Assembly: GCA_019359745.1 (NCBI GenBank)
Contig: JAHHGT010000001.1
Coordinates: 496,001-560,000 of the forward strand
Reading direction: 5' to 3'
DNA from: Aphanothece saxicola GSE-SYN-MK-01-06B
GTDB lineage: Bacteria; Cyanobacteriota; Cyanobacteriia; PCC-6307; Cyanobiaceae
DNA: 64,000 nt
Below, in pieces: positions 26,303 through 36,458 of the stretch (the stretch's first letter is position 1; every line of letters starts with the position of its first letter). The translations under genes were made by a program, and so were the position numbers. The notes beneath the pieces were generated by a model, which saw nothing but the letters and a program-made list of their open reading frames with translations, was not told where the DNA came from and did not search any database.

Positions 26303-27613
26303 TCAGGCCTCCGGTAGGTCGTCGTGAAGCTCGAAGAGGTCGCGCAGCACCCCCATCGACGCCAGGCGCTGCTGGCGGGGCTGGGGGGCCCGCAGCTTGG
26401 TGACCGGGGTGTGCAGGATCTTGTTGATGATCCCCTTGCTGAGGGCTTCGACCACCTTCCTCTCCCGGGCGGAGAGGTCGGGGCCCATGCGACTCAGGGC
26501 CTTCTGGAGCTCCTGTTCGCGGATGTCCTCCAGCTGGAGGCGCAGGCGGTTGACCAGGGGCACCGCCTCAAGGCCGTCCCACCATTCCAGGAACAGCCGC
26601 GATTCCTCGGCCAGGAGCCCCTCGGCCTCGGCGGCCATCTCCCGGCGGGCCTCCTGGTTGCGGGCCACCACCTCCTGGAGATCGTCGACATCAAAACTGT
26701 CGACCCCCGACAGCTCGGCCGCATCCGCGCTGATGTTGCGGGGCACACCGATATCGATGAGCATCAGGCTGGAGCGGCGGTTCAGCCCCTCCAGCCGGCG
26801 GGCCGAGATGATCGGCTCCTCGGCGCCGGTGCTGGTGAACACCAGCGAGCAGGTGCTCAGGCAGTGGTCGAGGTCGTCCAGGGGACGGCACTGCACCGGC
26901 AGGGTGGGGAAATCGGCCGCCAGGGCTTCCGCCCGGGAGACGGTGCGGTTGAGCACCACCACGCCCCGGCATCCCTTGGCCTGGAGGTGCTGCAGCAGCA
27001 GCCGGGCCATGCGGCCGGCCCCAACGACGGCCACCTGTTCCTGGTCAAGGGGCACCAGTTCGTCCCGCCCGCGGGCCTGGCCCACCTTGAGCTGGGCCAG
27101 CTCGACGGCTGCGGAGCTGATCGAGACCGCCCCGGTGCCCAGGTTGGTTTCGGTGCGGACCCGCTTGCCGGTGCTCACCGCCTGGTTGAGCAGGCGGTTG
27201 AGGATCGGCCCCACGGAACGGTGCTCCTGGCCCAGGCGCACCATCTTCTTCACCTGGGAGAGGATCTGACCCTCCCCCAGCACCAGGCTGTCGAGGCCGG
27301 CGGCCACCCGCAGCAGGTGGCCCACCGCCTCCTCGTGGTGGTAGGTGAACAGATGGGGGCGCAGCTCCTCCACCGCCAGCCCGGACTGCTGGCTGAGGAA
27401 GTCGCCGACGGCGCTGATGCCCCGTTCGGGATGGCGCAGGAGGGTGTAGATCTCCAGCCGGTTGCAGGTGCTCAGGATCGAGGCCTCGATCACCTGCTCA
27501 TCCGCCCGCAGACGCTGGAGGGAATCCTCCATGGTCTGCTCGGGGATGCTGAGGCGCTCGCGGATTTCCACCGGAGCCGTGCGATGGCTCAGACCGACGA
27601 CGGCGATGTGCAT
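26303..27613 (-). CDS. hemA: glutamyl-tRNA reductase
   Basis: HemA reduces the glutamate on tRNA-Glu to glutamate-1-semialdehyde, the first committed step of tetrapyrrole (chlorophyll, heme, bilin) synthesis. It has 436 residues. The catalytic Cys is in [11 protein letters not shown] at about residue 50; [13 protein letters not shown], the NADPH-binding [15 protein letters not shown] and IDIGVPRNI follow. The C-terminal dimerisation helix is present. It lies 34 bp downstream of glpX on the same strand. The same window holds the later bilin enzyme pcyA and chlP. Confidence 0.97.
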   Translation of the reverse strand: MHIAVVGLSHRTAPVEIRERLSIPEQTMEDSLQRLRADEQVIEASILSTCNRLEIYTLLRHPERGISAVGDFLSQQSGLAVEELRPHLFTYHHEEAVGHLLRVAAGLDSLVLGEGQILSQVKKMVRLGQEHRSVGPILNRLLNQAVSTGKRVRTETNLGTGAVSISSAAVELAQLKVGQARGRDELVPLDQEQVAVVGAGRMARLLLQHLQAKGCRGVVVLNRTVSRAEALAADFPTLPVQCRPLDDLDHCLSTCSLVFTSTGAEEPIISARRLEGLNRRSSLMLIDIGVPRNISADAAELSGVDSFDVDDLQEVVARNQEARREMAAEAEGLLAEESRLFLEWWDGLEAVPLVNRLRLQLEDIREQELQKALSRMGPDLSARERKVVEALSKGIINKILHTPVTKLRAPQPRQQRLASMGVLRDLFELHDDLPEA

Positions 27614-27647
27614 GGAGGCGGGCTCCGGGGACCGGGCTCTTGTGGAT

Positions 27648-28652
27648 TCAGCGCAGGGCGATGCTCTTGGCGCCTTCCTTGATATGCACCGTATCGGTGA
27701 AGCGGGCGCTGCGGTCGAGGGAGCTGATGATCAGGCTGCTGGTGCGGGTGCAGTCGGCCTCGAACACGACGCCCTTGAACAGCAGGCCGGGGGTGATGCC
27801 GCTGCCGGCGAAGACCACGTTCTCGCCGGAGGCCAGCTCCTCAGCCTCATAGACCTTGTCGACGTCGGTGATGCCCATCTCGTTGAGGCGGGCGATGTTG
27901 CCCTCCTTGGTGTAGTCGGCCCACTCACTGGTCTGGGCGACGGCGGGGTCGTACACCAGCTGGCCCTGGAAGTGGCCGCCGAGGCAGCGCAGGGCGGCGG
28001 CGGAAATCACACCCTCGGGGGCAGCGCCGATGCCCATCAGGCAGTGGGTGCCGGTGCCGGCGAAGCCGCAGGCGATCGCGGCCTGCACGTCGCCGTCACT
28101 GATCGGCTTGACCCGGGCGCCGGTGGCGCGGATCTCGGCGATCAGGGCCTTGTGGCGGGCGCGGTCCATCACCACGATGGTGAGGTCGCTGGCGGGAATG
28201 CCGAGGCACTCGCTCAGGATGGCGATGTTCTCGGTGGCGCTCTTGCGGATGTCCACCTTGCCCTTGGCGGCCGGAGGGGCGGCCAGCTTCTTCATGTAGA
28301 AGTCGGGGGCATAGAAGAGGCCACCGCGGTCGCTGGCGGCCAGCACGGCCATCGAGCCGTCCTGGGCGTTGGCGCAGAGGTTGGTGCCTTCGCAGGGATC
28401 CACGGCGAAATCGACGCCGGGACCGCTGCCGCTGCCGACTTCCTCGCCGATGTAGAGCATCGGGGCTTCATCCCGCTCGCCCTCACCGATGACGATGCGG
28501 CCCTGCATGGCGATGCTGCCCATGCGGGTGCGCATCGCCTCCACGGCAGCGGCATCGGCTTCGTCCTTCTTGCCGAGCCCTGTCAGGCGGGCAGAGGCGA
28601 TGGCGGCCTGCTCGACAACTTCGAGCAGTTCCTGGATGAGAGTGCGATCCAC
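27648..28652 (-). CDS. glpX: class II fructose-1,6-bisphosphatase / sedoheptulose-1,7-bisphosphatase
   Basis: The 334-residue GlpX protein is the dual-function Calvin-cycle phosphatase of cyanobacteria, acting on fructose-1,6- and sedoheptulose-1,7-bisphosphate. Motifs are [18 protein letters not shown] for metal and phosphate binding, [12 protein letters not shown], and [16 protein letters not shown]. It is redox- and AMP-regulated in related species. The gene is divergent from rpe, another Calvin-cycle and pentose phosphate gene, and is followed by hemA after 34 bp. Confidence 0.96.
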   Translation of the reverse strand: MDRTLIQELLEVVEQAAIASARLTGLGKKDEADAAAVEAMRTRMGSIAMQGRIVIGEGERDEAPMLYIGEEVGSGSGPGVDFAVDPCEGTNLCANAQDGSMAVLAASDRGGLFYAPDFYMKKLAAPPAAKGKVDIRKSATENIAILSECLGIPASDLTIVVMDRARHKALIAEIRATGARVKPISDGDVQAAIACGFAGTGTHCLMGIGAAPEGVISAAALRCLGGHFQGQLVYDPAVAQTSEWADYTKEGNIARLNEMGITDVDKVYEAEELASGENVVFAGSGITPGLLFKGVVFEADCTRTSSLIISSLDRSARFTDTVHIKEGAKSIALR

Positions 28653-28820
28653 AACGGTCCGGCGGGGGGAGGGGCCTCAACGAGGGGCCGGCACGCCGGA
28701 GGCGGACCGCAGGCAAAGCGGGGAAAGATCCAGCCGCTGCAAGGCCTCTCGGAGTCGAAGCGGGGCCATCGTATCAGCGCGCCCGGGAGCCCCCCGTGAG
28801 CCCCACGGTGGGCGGCTCCT

Positions 28821-28826
28821 TACAAT
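28821..28826 (+). promoter_or_regulatory. candidate -10 box of rpe
   Basis: TACAAT lies 30 bp before the rpe ATG; no good -35 box is visible at the usual distance. A -10-only promoter is plausible in cyanobacteria, but this is a weak call. Confidence 0.3.
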
Positions 28827-28856
28827 CCCTTCATTCTTCCGCTGCGGTGGCTGTCC

Positions 28857-29540
28857 ATGAGCACCAAGCCTCTGGTGATCTCCCCGTCGATCCTTTCGGC
28901 CGACTTCTCCCGCCTCGGTGACGACGTGCGGGCCGTCGACGCCGCCGGTGCCGACTGGATCCACGTGGACGTGATGGATGGCCGCTTCGTGCCCAACATC
29001 ACCATCGGCCCCTTGATCGTCGAGGCCCTGCGGCCGGTGACGACCAAGCCCCTGGACGTGCACCTGATGATCGTCGAGCCCGAACGCTATGTGGCCGATT
29101 TCGCCAAGGCCGGCGCCGACATCATCAGCGTCCAGGTGGAGGCCTGCCCGCACCTGCACCGCAACCTCAGCCAGATCAAGGACCTGGGCAAGATGGCGGG
29201 CGCCGTGCTCAACCCCAGCACCCCCCTCGACACCCTCGAGTACTGCCTGGAGCTGTGTGATCTGGTGCTGATCATGAGCGTCAACCCCGGCTTCGGCGGC
29301 CAGAGCTTCATCCCCTCCCAGGTGGAGAAAATCCGCCAGCTGCGTCGCCTCTGTGATGAGCGCGGCCTTGATCCCTGGATCGAGGTGGATGGTGGCGTCA
29401 AGGGCAGCAACGCCTGGCAGGTGATCGAGGCCGGCGCCAACGCGATCGTCAGTGGCTCCGGGGTGTTCGGCCACGCCGACTACGCCGAGGCCATCACCGG
29501 CATCCGCAACAGCCGCCGCCCCGAACCGGCCCTGGTCTGA
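28857..29540 (+). CDS. rpe: ribulose-phosphate 3-epimerase
   Basis: Rpe interconverts ribulose-5- and xylulose-5-phosphate in the Calvin cycle and pentose phosphate pathway. The 227-residue TIM barrel shows [16 protein letters not shown] at residues 8-23, [18 protein letters not shown] with the catalytic Asp and metal-binding His, [14 protein letters not shown] and the second catalytic Asp in [11 protein letters not shown]. It stands alone on the plus strand, divergent from glpX, and ends with a strong intrinsic terminator 22 bp after the stop. Confidence 0.97.
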   Translation: MSTKPLVISPSILSADFSRLGDDVRAVDAAGADWIHVDVMDGRFVPNITIGPLIVEALRPVTTKPLDVHLMIVEPERYVADFAKAGADIISVQVEACPHLHRNLSQIKDLGKMAGAVLNPSTPLDTLEYCLELCDLVLIMSVNPGFGGQSFIPSQVEKIRQLRRLCDERGLDPWIEVDGGVKGSNAWQVIEAGANAIVSGSGVFGHADYAEAITGIRNSRRPEPALV

Positions 29541-29562
29541 GGGTCCGGTTCGAGGCTTTCCA

Positions 29563-29587
29563 GGCCGCCCACCCGGGCGGCCTTTTT
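29563..29587 (+). terminator. intrinsic terminator after rpe
   Basis: A perfect 8-bp GC stem (GGCCGCCC / GGGCGGCC), a 4-nt loop and five T residues follow the rpe stop. It separates rpe from the convergent ccsA. Confidence 0.9.
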
Positions 29588-29642
29588 ACTGAAACGGGCG
29601 GGGAGTGGGGCCGGATTGGACCCCAACCAGATGGGCGACCGC

Positions 29643-30557
29643 TCAGCTGCCCAGAAACCAGCCGTAGCTGTGCAGACCGATGCCCAGCAGGTTGACGCCG
29701 ATGTAGCAGACGGCGATCACCACCAGGCCAGCGGAGGCCACGAGTGCCGGACGCCGGCCCTGCCAGCCGCGGATCAATCGGGTGTGCAGGTAGGCCGCAT
29801 ACACCAGCCAGCAGATCAGGGCCCAGGTTTCCTTGGGGTCCCAGCTCCACCAGCTGCCCCACGCCTCATTCGCCCAGACCGCCCCACTCACCAGACCGAC
29901 GGACAGCAGCAGGAAGCCCACCGTGATCGTGCGGTAGCTGAGGCTGTCGAGTTGTTCGCTGATGCGGAAGCTGCTGCTGCTGAGGGCCATGGCGCCGGGG
30001 CCGTCGCTGGCCAGCTGGGCCTGGCGATAGCCACCCGTGCCGATCGAGCTGCCGCGCAGCTCCAGGTCCTGATTGCGGTCGACGAACAGCACGGCCACCG
30101 ACAGCAGGGAGCCCACCAGCAGGGCCGCATAGCTCACCATGATCACGCTGACGTGCATCACCAGCCAGCTGGAGCGCAACGCCGGCACCAGGGGGGAGGC
30201 TTCCTGCAGGCGATCGGGCAGGGCAAAGCTGGCGAAGGCCACGCAGCCGAGGCCCATCGGCGTGGCCGCCGCCGCCACCAGCGGGTTGGGCCAGCTGCGT
30301 TCCACCAGCAGCTGGGTGAGGGTGCAGGCCCAGGCCAGGAAACAGAGGGATTCGTAGAGGTTGCTGATCGGGAAATGGCCCGATTCCCACCAGCGCAACA
30401 CCAGCTGGGCCGTGAGGCAGAGGTTGGCCGATGCCACCAGGATCCTCACAACCGGGTTGCTTTGGCCGCCGCTGACGGACCAGAAGGCGATGGGCAGGAC
30501 CAGCAGCAGCAGGACGAAGGCCGCCAGACCAAGACCGATGACCGGATCGTTCACCAA
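29643..30557 (-). CDS. ccsA: cytochrome c biogenesis protein CcsA (system II)
   Basis: The 304-residue membrane protein has about eight hydrophobic segments and the WWD-type heme-binding signature [15 protein letters not shown] near residue 228. CcsA with Ccs1 (CcsB) exports heme and ligates it to apocytochromes c in the thylakoid lumen. Family ending: RLIRGW and then a final helix. It lies 51 bp after the LptF/G-like gene on the same strand, so it may share that operon; ccs1 is not in the window. Confidence 0.93.
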   Translation of the reverse strand: MVNDPVIGLGLAAFVLLLLVLPIAFWSVSGGQSNPVVRILVASANLCLTAQLVLRWWESGHFPISNLYESLCFLAWACTLTQLLVERSWPNPLVAAAATPMGLGCVAFASFALPDRLQEASPLVPALRSSWLVMHVSVIMVSYAALLVGSLLSVAVLFVDRNQDLELRGSSIGTGGYRQAQLASDGPGAMALSSSSFRISEQLDSLSYRTITVGFLLLSVGLVSGAVWANEAWGSWWSWDPKETWALICWLVYAAYLHTRLIRGWQGRRPALVASAGLVVIAVCYIGVNLLGIGLHSYGWFLGS

Positions 30558-30608
30558 GGAGCGCAGCGAAACCGATCCACTCTGCCGTGTCGACGGGCGG
30601 CTGGGGCC

Positions 30609-31829
30609 TCAGCGGCTGGCCTGTCGCAGCAACCAGAGACCGCCGGCCAGGCCGATGAACACCGGCAACCAGGCCGCCATGAACGGCATCAGGGTGCCCG
30701 TGATGCCCAGGGAGCTGAAGATGAAGGACATCAGGTAGTACCCGAAGATCAGCAGCACGCTGATGCCGAAACCCTGGCTACGACTCGTGCGCGAGTTGGG
30801 GCGGACCCCCAGGCTGCTGCCGATCAGACCGAACACCAGGCAGATGGCCGGGAAGGCGAACTTCTCCTGGATGCGTACGCGCAGGCGGCGGGCTTCCTTG
30901 GCATTGTTGGCCTCCAGCAGGAGCCGCTCGGCCGTGAGCGCCTGGCCCACGGTCATGGTGCTGGCATCGGTGGGCAGCTGGGCCACCTCGATCGGATCCC
31001 TGGTGAAGGGGTAGAGGTAGCGATCGAAGCTGGCGGAAGTGGTGGTGCCACTGGCCACATCGATGTTGGTGATGCGGCCCTTGTTGAACTCCCACATGCC
31101 CTGCTCCTCATTCCATTTGCCCGTGAGGGCCGTCAGCATCTGGCGGTAGCCATGGCGGGAGAAATCGAGCAGGGTGACATCAAGCATCACCCCCTTGCGG
31201 AACTGGCGGGCATGGAAGATGTGGGTCAGCCACTTCACCGATTCTCCGTTCGCCAACTTGACGTCGGTGAAGCGGGAATAGAGGGCGTTATCGCTCTGCT
31301 CGGTGGCGATGGCCTTGCCCAGGGCCCGCTCCAGGCTGTTGGTGGCCTCCAGGTTGGCCCGCGGCACGATCGCGTCGTTGAACACAAACGTGAGCAGGGT
31401 CATCACCAGGGCCAGGGCCATGGCCGGCAGCACCATCCGCCGGGTGCTGACACCCACGCTGCGCAGGGCGGTCAGTTCGCTGCTCCCCGACAGGCGGCTG
31501 TAGGCCAGCAGGGTGGCCATCAGGGTGGCCATCGGGAACGAGAGCACCAGGAAGGAGGGCAACCGCAGCAGCAGCACCTTCACCGCCGCCAGCACTGGCA
31601 GGCCGGATTCGGCGACCCGTCGCACCAGCTCGAACACGGCCCCCACCGACAGGGAGACGGCGGTGAAGGCGGCGATACCGAACAGCAGGGGGCCCAGCAG
31701 CTCCTGCAGCAGCCAGCGATCCAGCAGGGGCAGATCCCGCCAGCGCGGGGTTCGCTGCCAGTCCCGCAGACGCTCGCGGCTGGGCAACTGCAGCCAGGTG
31801 GGACGCTTTTCCAGCAGAGCTCCCTTCAA
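30609..31829 (-). CDS. LPS export ABC transporter permease (LptF/LptG, YjgP/YjgQ family)
   Basis: The 406-residue protein has a family layout of three N-terminal membrane helices (about 45-65, 82-105, 133-155), a periplasmic beta-jellyroll domain (about 160-300) and three C-terminal helices. The N-terminal text LLDRWLLQELLGPLLFG and the coupling-helix stretch SGSSELTALRSVGVS fit YjgP/YjgQ permeases. E. coli has two, LptF and LptG; a single gene here suggests a homodimer. The ATPase gene lptB precedes it with a 4-bp overlap. It extracts LPS from the inner or plasma membrane. Confidence 0.9.
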   Translation of the reverse strand: MKGALLEKRPTWLQLPSRERLRDWQRTPRWRDLPLLDRWLLQELLGPLLFGIAAFTAVSLSVGAVFELVRRVAESGLPVLAAVKVLLLRLPSFLVLSFPMATLMATLLAYSRLSGSSELTALRSVGVSTRRMVLPAMALALVMTLLTFVFNDAIVPRANLEATNSLERALGKAIATEQSDNALYSRFTDVKLANGESVKWLTHIFHARQFRKGVMLDVTLLDFSRHGYRQMLTALTGKWNEEQGMWEFNKGRITNIDVASGTTTSASFDRYLYPFTRDPIEVAQLPTDASTMTVGQALTAERLLLEANNAKEARRLRVRIQEKFAFPAICLVFGLIGSSLGVRPNSRTSRSQGFGISVLLIFGYYLMSFIFSSLGITGTLMPFMAAWLPVFIGLAGGLWLLRQASR

Positions 31830-32554
31830 AGCTGAAAACCCTCACCGAGGTAGTGACGCCGCACCAGGGGATCGTTGGCCACCGACAGGGAAGGACCGGA
31901 GGCCAGAATCCTGCCATCGGCCAGGATGTAGGCCCGGTCGGTGATCGCCAGGGTCTCCCTGACGTTGTGGTCGGTGATCAGCACCCCCATCCGACGATTG
32001 CGCAGGCTGTCGATCAGGGCCTGGAGGTCAGCCACTGCCATGGGATCCACCCCGGCGAAGGGTTCATCGAGCAGCAGGTAACGGGGACCCTGGTTTCCCA
32101 CCGCCAGGGCCCTGGCCACCTCGCACCGGCGCCGCTCGCCCCCGGAGAGCTGGTAGCCGCGGCGGTGCTGAAAACTGCCCAGATGGAAGTCGTTGATGAG
32201 CTCATCGAGTCGCTGGCGACGTCCGGCCGGGTCAGAGCCGCTCTCCTGCAGGGCCAGCATGAGGTTGTCGCGAACGCTGAGCTGGCGGAACACGCTCGCC
32301 TCCTGGGGCAGATAGCCGATGCCCAGCCTGGCGCGACGGGGCATCGGCAGACGGGCGACGGATTCCCCATCCAGCAGCACGTCGCCGCAGTCGGGTCTGA
32401 GCAGGCCGGTGATCAGGTTGAAGGTGGTGGTCTTGCCGGCCCCGTTCGGCCCCAGGAGCCCCACCACTTCGCCGGGATGGAGATCGAGGCTCACATCGCT
32501 CACCAGGGGACGGCCTGCGAGGGTGATGGCCACCCTCTCCAGTACCAGGCTCAC
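31826..32554 (-). CDS. lptB: LPS export ABC transporter ATP-binding protein
   Basis: The 242-residue ATPase powers LPS extraction. Walker A is GPNGAGKTTTFNLITG (about 34-49), the signature is LSGGERRRCEVARAL, Walker B YLLLDEPFAGVDP, and the switch His is in ITDHNVRETL. All catalytic residues are present. It overlaps its neighbours lptA and lptF/G by 4 bp on each side, so translation is coupled through the transporter genes. Confidence 0.96.
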   Translation of the reverse strand: MSLVLERVAITLAGRPLVSDVSLDLHPGEVVGLLGPNGAGKTTTFNLITGLLRPDCGDVLLDGESVARLPMPRRARLGIGYLPQEASVFRQLSVRDNLMLALQESGSDPAGRRQRLDELINDFHLGSFQHRRGYQLSGGERRRCEVARALAVGNQGPRYLLLDEPFAGVDPMAVADLQALIDSLRNRRMGVLITDHNVRETLAITDRAYILADGRILASGPSLSVANDPLVRRHYLGEGFQL

Positions 32555-33057
32555 GGCTTGGTGATGGCAGGCTTGGGGCTGCCCTGCTGCTGCAGACGGA
32601 ACTTGCTGAAGACCTGTTTGCCGGCCGGAGGCTCCGCCACCATGCGTTCGCTGTCGAGCAGATACACCAGCCGCTCGGCCCGCAGGCGCTGGCCGTCGCT
32701 GTCGATCACGTCGACATCCCCGGTGAGCACCAGGCGCCCTTCATTGCTGAAGTACTGGGCCTGGCGGGACGTGGCCGTCATGCCACGGTCGGCGTAGACG
32801 ATGCGCACGTTGCCCGTCGCGGTGACGATGCCGTTCTGGTTGTCGGCCTGCTGCTTGTCGGATTCGATCGTGACCATGCCCGTGGCGGGTGCTTTCGCCC
32901 TGGTGGCCTGGGCCGTTTCCGCTGGTGCCTGGGCCGCGACAGGACGCGGCGGAATCACCTGCAGGGCAGCGGCGGCGAGCCCTGCGGCAAGCACGAACAA
33001 CAGGGGGCGTGGGGGCAGGGTCAAGGTGGAAATCGTTGAGGCCTTGAGTGTGCTCAA
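32551..33057 (-). CDS. lptA: LptA/OstA-family periplasmic LPS-transport protein
   Basis: The 168-residue protein has a signal peptide (LPPRPLLFVLAAGLAAAAL, about residues 14-33) and then an OstA-like beta domain: MVTIESDKQQADNQNGIVTA, VYADRGMTATSRQAQYF, GRLVLTGDVDVID. LptA forms the periplasmic bridge between LptC and the outer-membrane LptDE. It overlaps the DUF309 gene upstream and lptB downstream by 4 bp each. Its partner LptC-like lipoprotein is encoded at 3.4 kb. Confidence 0.9.
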   Translation of the reverse strand: MSTLKASTISTLTLPPRPLLFVLAAGLAAAALQVIPPRPVAAQAPAETAQATRAKAPATGMVTIESDKQQADNQNGIVTATGNVRIVYADRGMTATSRQAQYFSNEGRLVLTGDVDVIDSDGQRLRAERLVYLLDSERMVAEPPAGKQVFSKFRLQQQGSPKPAITKP

Positions 33058-33470
33058 TGTACCGGCGACGTGCCCGCCGCTCGCGCCAGTTCCAGGCGCG
33101 GCAGGGGCAGGGCCTGGAGATCGGCCTGCTGCTGCAGGGCGCTGAGGCGTTCAGCGGCCCGCTGGCGCAGGGGAGCCAACGCCAGGCCGAGGGCTTCGTC
33201 GCCGCAGGGGCGCAGCCGCCCCAGGCCCTCCCCCATCAGCACCGTGGCGCCGCGTCGGTTGTCCCTCTCCAGGTGCAGTTCCGCCACGGCGATCTGCAGA
33301 AGGCCCTGCAGAACCGGGCGCATGGGGCCCTGGGTTTCATGCCACAACGCCTCGAAGCCGTCGTGGCAGGCGTACCAGTCGGCGGCGTTGAAGTCGGCGA
33401 TCGCCTGCTGCAGGCGGGGATCGTCCTGCAGCAGGGTTTCCTCATCAGCGGGGGGAGAGCCGCCGCTCAA
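33054..33470 (-). CDS. DUF309-family protein
   Basis: The 138-residue protein is helical. The hallmark is FNAADWYACHDGFEALWHET at about residues 28-47, with a conserved HD(x)FE-type motif, followed by GPMRPVLQGLLQIAVAELH. DUF309 proteins are common in cyanobacteria and chloroplasts; the fold may bind a metal or nucleotide, but no function is established. It sits between typA and lptA with 4-bp overlaps on both sides, which suggests a link to translation or envelope assembly only by position. Confidence 0.85.
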   Translation of the reverse strand: MSGGSPPADEETLLQDDPRLQQAIADFNAADWYACHDGFEALWHETQGPMRPVLQGLLQIAVAELHLERDNRRGATVLMGEGLGRLRPCGDEALGLALAPLRQRAAERLSALQQQADLQALPLPRLELARAAGTSPVH

Positions 33471-35275
33471 CGCTTGGCGGGCTTCTTCACCGGCATCTTG
33501 CGCAGCCGGATCGACTCGGGGGTGACCTCCAGCATCTCGTCGGGGCCGATGTACTCAAGGGCCCGTTCCAGGGTCATCTGGATCGGGGACTGGAGGGTGT
33601 CGAGCACTTCGGCGCCGGCCGAGCGGATGTTGGTGACCTGCTTGGCCTTGCAGACGTTGAGTTCCAGGTCGGGCGGACGGTTGTGCTCGCCGACGATCAT
33701 CCCCTTGTACACCTTGGTGCCGGGGGTGATGAAGAACTGGCCGCGGTCTTCGGCGCCCTTGAGGGCATAGAAGGTGGCCGTGCCTTCCTCGAAGGCGATC
33801 AGCACGCCGTTGCGGCGGGCATCGAAGTCCCCCTGCATGGGGCGGTAATCGAGGAAAGAGTGGCTCATGATGCCTTCCCCACGGCTGGCGCGGATGAACT
33901 CGCCACGGAAGCCGATCAGGCCCCGGGACGGCACCACGAACTCCAGCTGGGTGCGCCCATCGCTGGTGGCCTCCATGTTCTGCATCTCACCCTTGCGCAT
34001 GCCGAGCTTCTCGATGCAGCTGCCCACCGCTTCCTCGGGCACATCCATCACCAGGGTTTCGAACGGCTCGTGGGGCGTGCCGTCGATGGTCCGGAAGATC
34101 ACCTGGGGCTGGGACACCTGGAACTCGAAGCCCTCGCGGCGCATCGTCTCGATCAGGATGCCGAGGTGCAGTTCACCGCGGCCACAGACGGAGAAACGGT
34201 CGGGAGAATCGGTGTCCTCGACCCGCAGGGCCACGTTGGTGAGCAGTTCCCGCTGCAGGCGATCACGCAGCTGACGGCTGGTGACGAATTTGCCCTCCTT
34301 GCCGGCGAACGGTGAGTCGTTGACGACGAAGGTCATCTGCAGGGTGGGCTCGTCCACCTTGATCAGGGGCAGGGCTTCGGGGTGATCGGGACAGGCGATC
34401 GTCTCGCCGATGTTGACCTCATCGAAACCGGCCACGGCCACCAGATCTCCGGCCCGGGCTTCGGGGATCTCGACCCGCTGCAGCCCCTGGAAGCCCAGCA
34501 GTTTGCTGATCCGGCCGCGCTTGATGCTGCCGTCATCGCGGATCAGGGCGACACTCTGGCCACCGACGATGGTGCCGTTGTGCACCCGGCCGATCATGAT
34601 CCGACCCAGGAAATCGGAGTAATCGAGGGTGGTCACCTGCAGCTGCAGGGGCTTGGTGGGATCCCCCACCGGCGGCGGAACATGCCGCAGGATGGCATCG
34701 AACAGCGGCTTCATGTTGTCGCTTTCGGTGGCCATGTCGGGCTTGGCATACCCGGCCATGCCGCTACCGAACAGGTAGGTGAAATCGCACTGGTCGTCGT
34801 CGGCACCGAGTTCCAGGAACAGGTCGAGGACTTTGTCAACGGCCTGCTCGGGGTCCACCCGGGCCCGGTCAATCTTGTTGACGAAGACGATCGGCCGCAA
34901 CCCTTTCTCCAGGGCCTTCTTGAGCACGAAACGGGTCTGGGGCATGGGGCCTTCGTTGGCATCCACGATCAGCAGACAGCCGTCAACCATGCCGAGCACC
35001 CGCTCCACCTCACCGCCGAAATCGGAGTGACCGGGGGTATCGACGATGTTGATGCGAATGCCGTTGTAATCCACGGCCGTGTTCTTGGAGAGAATCGTGA
35101 TCCCCCTCTCCCGCTCCAGATCGTTGGAATCCATCACGCAGGTGGGCACCGCTTCGCCTTCGCGGAAGATGCCGGACTGTTCGAGCAGGGCATCCACCAA
35201 GGTGGTCTTGCCGTGGTCAACGTGGGCAATGATCGCGATATTGCGTATCGGGGCGCCTTTGATCTCGCCGCTCAT
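33467..35275 (-). CDS. typA: translational GTPase TypA/BipA
   Basis: The chosen ATG gives 602 residues, the usual length. G-domain motifs are [10 protein letters not shown] (G1, about residues 18-27), RGITI (G2), DTPGHSDF (G3) and NKID (G4). The C-terminal domain has [18 protein letters not shown], the TypA-specific ribosome-binding region. TypA binds the ribosome and is needed for ribosome assembly and stress or low-temperature growth; in E. coli it also influences the outer membrane. It is the first gene of the typA-DUF309-lptA-lptB-lptF/G run and overlaps DUF309 by 4 bp. A 308-bp leader region precedes it. Confidence 0.96.
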   Translation of the reverse strand: MSGEIKGAPIRNIAIIAHVDHGKTTLVDALLEQSGIFREGEAVPTCVMDSNDLERERGITILSKNTAVDYNGIRINIVDTPGHSDFGGEVERVLGMVDGCLLIVDANEGPMPQTRFVLKKALEKGLRPIVFVNKIDRARVDPEQAVDKVLDLFLELGADDDQCDFTYLFGSGMAGYAKPDMATESDNMKPLFDAILRHVPPPVGDPTKPLQLQVTTLDYSDFLGRIMIGRVHNGTIVGGQSVALIRDDGSIKRGRISKLLGFQGLQRVEIPEARAGDLVAVAGFDEVNIGETIACPDHPEALPLIKVDEPTLQMTFVVNDSPFAGKEGKFVTSRQLRDRLQRELLTNVALRVEDTDSPDRFSVCGRGELHLGILIETMRREGFEFQVSQPQVIFRTIDGTPHEPFETLVMDVPEEAVGSCIEKLGMRKGEMQNMEATSDGRTQLEFVVPSRGLIGFRGEFIRASRGEGIMSHSFLDYRPMQGDFDARRNGVLIAFEEGTATFYALKGAEDRGQFFITPGTKVYKGMIVGEHNRPPDLELNVCKAKQVTNIRSAGAEVLDTLQSPIQMTLERALEYIGPDEMLEVTPESIRLRKMPVKKPAKR

Positions 35276-35583
35276 GGGGATGTCGTCCTGAAAAGTAAGG
35301 GGAAAGGATTCAACGGAATCGAATCGACGGTGGTCGTTTCCAGGGAAACGAGACGTTGATGGCGAGACGAAGAAGGCATGTCGCTGCCAACGAGCCAGAA
35401 AGAGGGGCCGCTGAAAACGGGCCGCTGATGATGGGGCCAACCGGCGCTCTGACGCTTCGACAGGGTTTTCGGTGAAACTCTGCCGCGCCGGCCCGAATGG
35501 ACAAGTGGCGAACGTTGAAGCGAATCTTGATCCTACTCCCACCCCCTCCGGAAGCCCAGGCGGCGGGTCTCCGAACCCCCGCC
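35276..35583. other. 308-bp region upstream of typA
   Basis: No gene is supported: frames on both strands lack domain text. It is less GC-rich than its surroundings near typA. It should hold the typA operon promoter, but I cannot point to a convincing -10/-35 pair. The VanY-like gene ends at its right edge on the same strand, with no clear terminator. Confidence 0.6.
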
Positions 35584-36297
35584 TCATCGGGCCAGTCGCT
35601 GGGCCGGCTCAAACATCTCCAGGGCTTCGGTGGATCCCTCGAAGCGCCAGTGCCAGGGTTCGTAGATCACCCCCTGGGAGTTGCCCTTCGGGAAGGAGCG
35701 CACGAAGTGAAAGCGGGCGGCATGGCGATCGAGCCAGCGGTAGGCGTCGGTGTTCTCAAAGCTCTCCATCAGATTGGAGGCCGGCAGGCGGCCGTCACCC
35801 AGGTCGACCGCGAAGCCCGTGCTGTGCTCCGAGAATCCCGGCGGGGCGCTCACCCGGGCCCGGTCGGCGGAGGTCTGGTTGCGCTCGGCCTTGACATCAA
35901 AGAACAGTTGTTTCTGCAGGTCGACGCCGCGATAGGCGCTCAGGACGGTGAGGGCAATGCCATCGACCTCAGCCGCCGCCCGCATGGCCTCCAGGGCTCT
36001 GGCCGCCTCCGGCCGCAACAGCAGACCCGGGGCGATCGCCACCAGCTCCTCAGGCCTGGCTTCGGGGTAGGGAAAATGGCCGAGCAAACGTCCATCCGGC
36101 CCAAGCCTGGCGGCCAGACCCGGCACGGGCGCAGGGGTGATCAGGGTGCGGAGCGGACCGATCAGCAGCAGAACGGCGCCACCGGCCAGCAGGGCGCCGC
36201 TGAGCAGCACCTGGGCCAGACGCCTGGGCAGGGAGGCCTGCCGTCGTGGGCGGGGCGTGGTGCGCCTGGCCAGCGGAATGTCATCACCGAGGGTCAT
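35584..36297 (-). CDS. M15 D-alanyl-D-alanine carboxypeptidase (VanY/LdcB-like)
   Basis: The 237-residue protein has one N-terminal membrane anchor (LLSGALLAGGAVLLLIGPL, about 30-49) and an extracytoplasmic M15B domain. Zinc and catalytic motifs are SAYRGVDLQKQLF, SEHSTGFAVDLGDG (His and Asp ligands) and EPWHWRFEG (Glu and His). It should trim the terminal D-Ala of peptidoglycan stem peptides. It is divergent from chlP. A second M15 peptidase, of the dipeptidase type, is encoded at 46.8 kb. Confidence 0.9.
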   Translation of the reverse strand: MTLGDDIPLARRTTPRPRRQASLPRRLAQVLLSGALLAGGAVLLLIGPLRTLITPAPVPGLAARLGPDGRLLGHFPYPEARPEELVAIAPGLLLRPEAARALEAMRAAAEVDGIALTVLSAYRGVDLQKQLFFDVKAERNQTSADRARVSAPPGFSEHSTGFAVDLGDGRLPASNLMESFENTDAYRWLDRHAARFHFVRSFPKGNSQGVIYEPWHWRFEGSTEALEMFEPAQRLAR

Positions 36298-36458
36298 CGC
36301 CGAGGGGCATCACCGAAGCGCTGGCCGGACATTCCCTCAGCTGCAAGCCGGAGCCAATCTTAAGTGGGGGCTCATTTCAGTGGTTTTTGTACCGGGCGGA
36401 TGCCGGCCCGGCGGTGTTAGCTTCCACGCCACATCCCAATGGCAGAGCAGGTTTCAAG

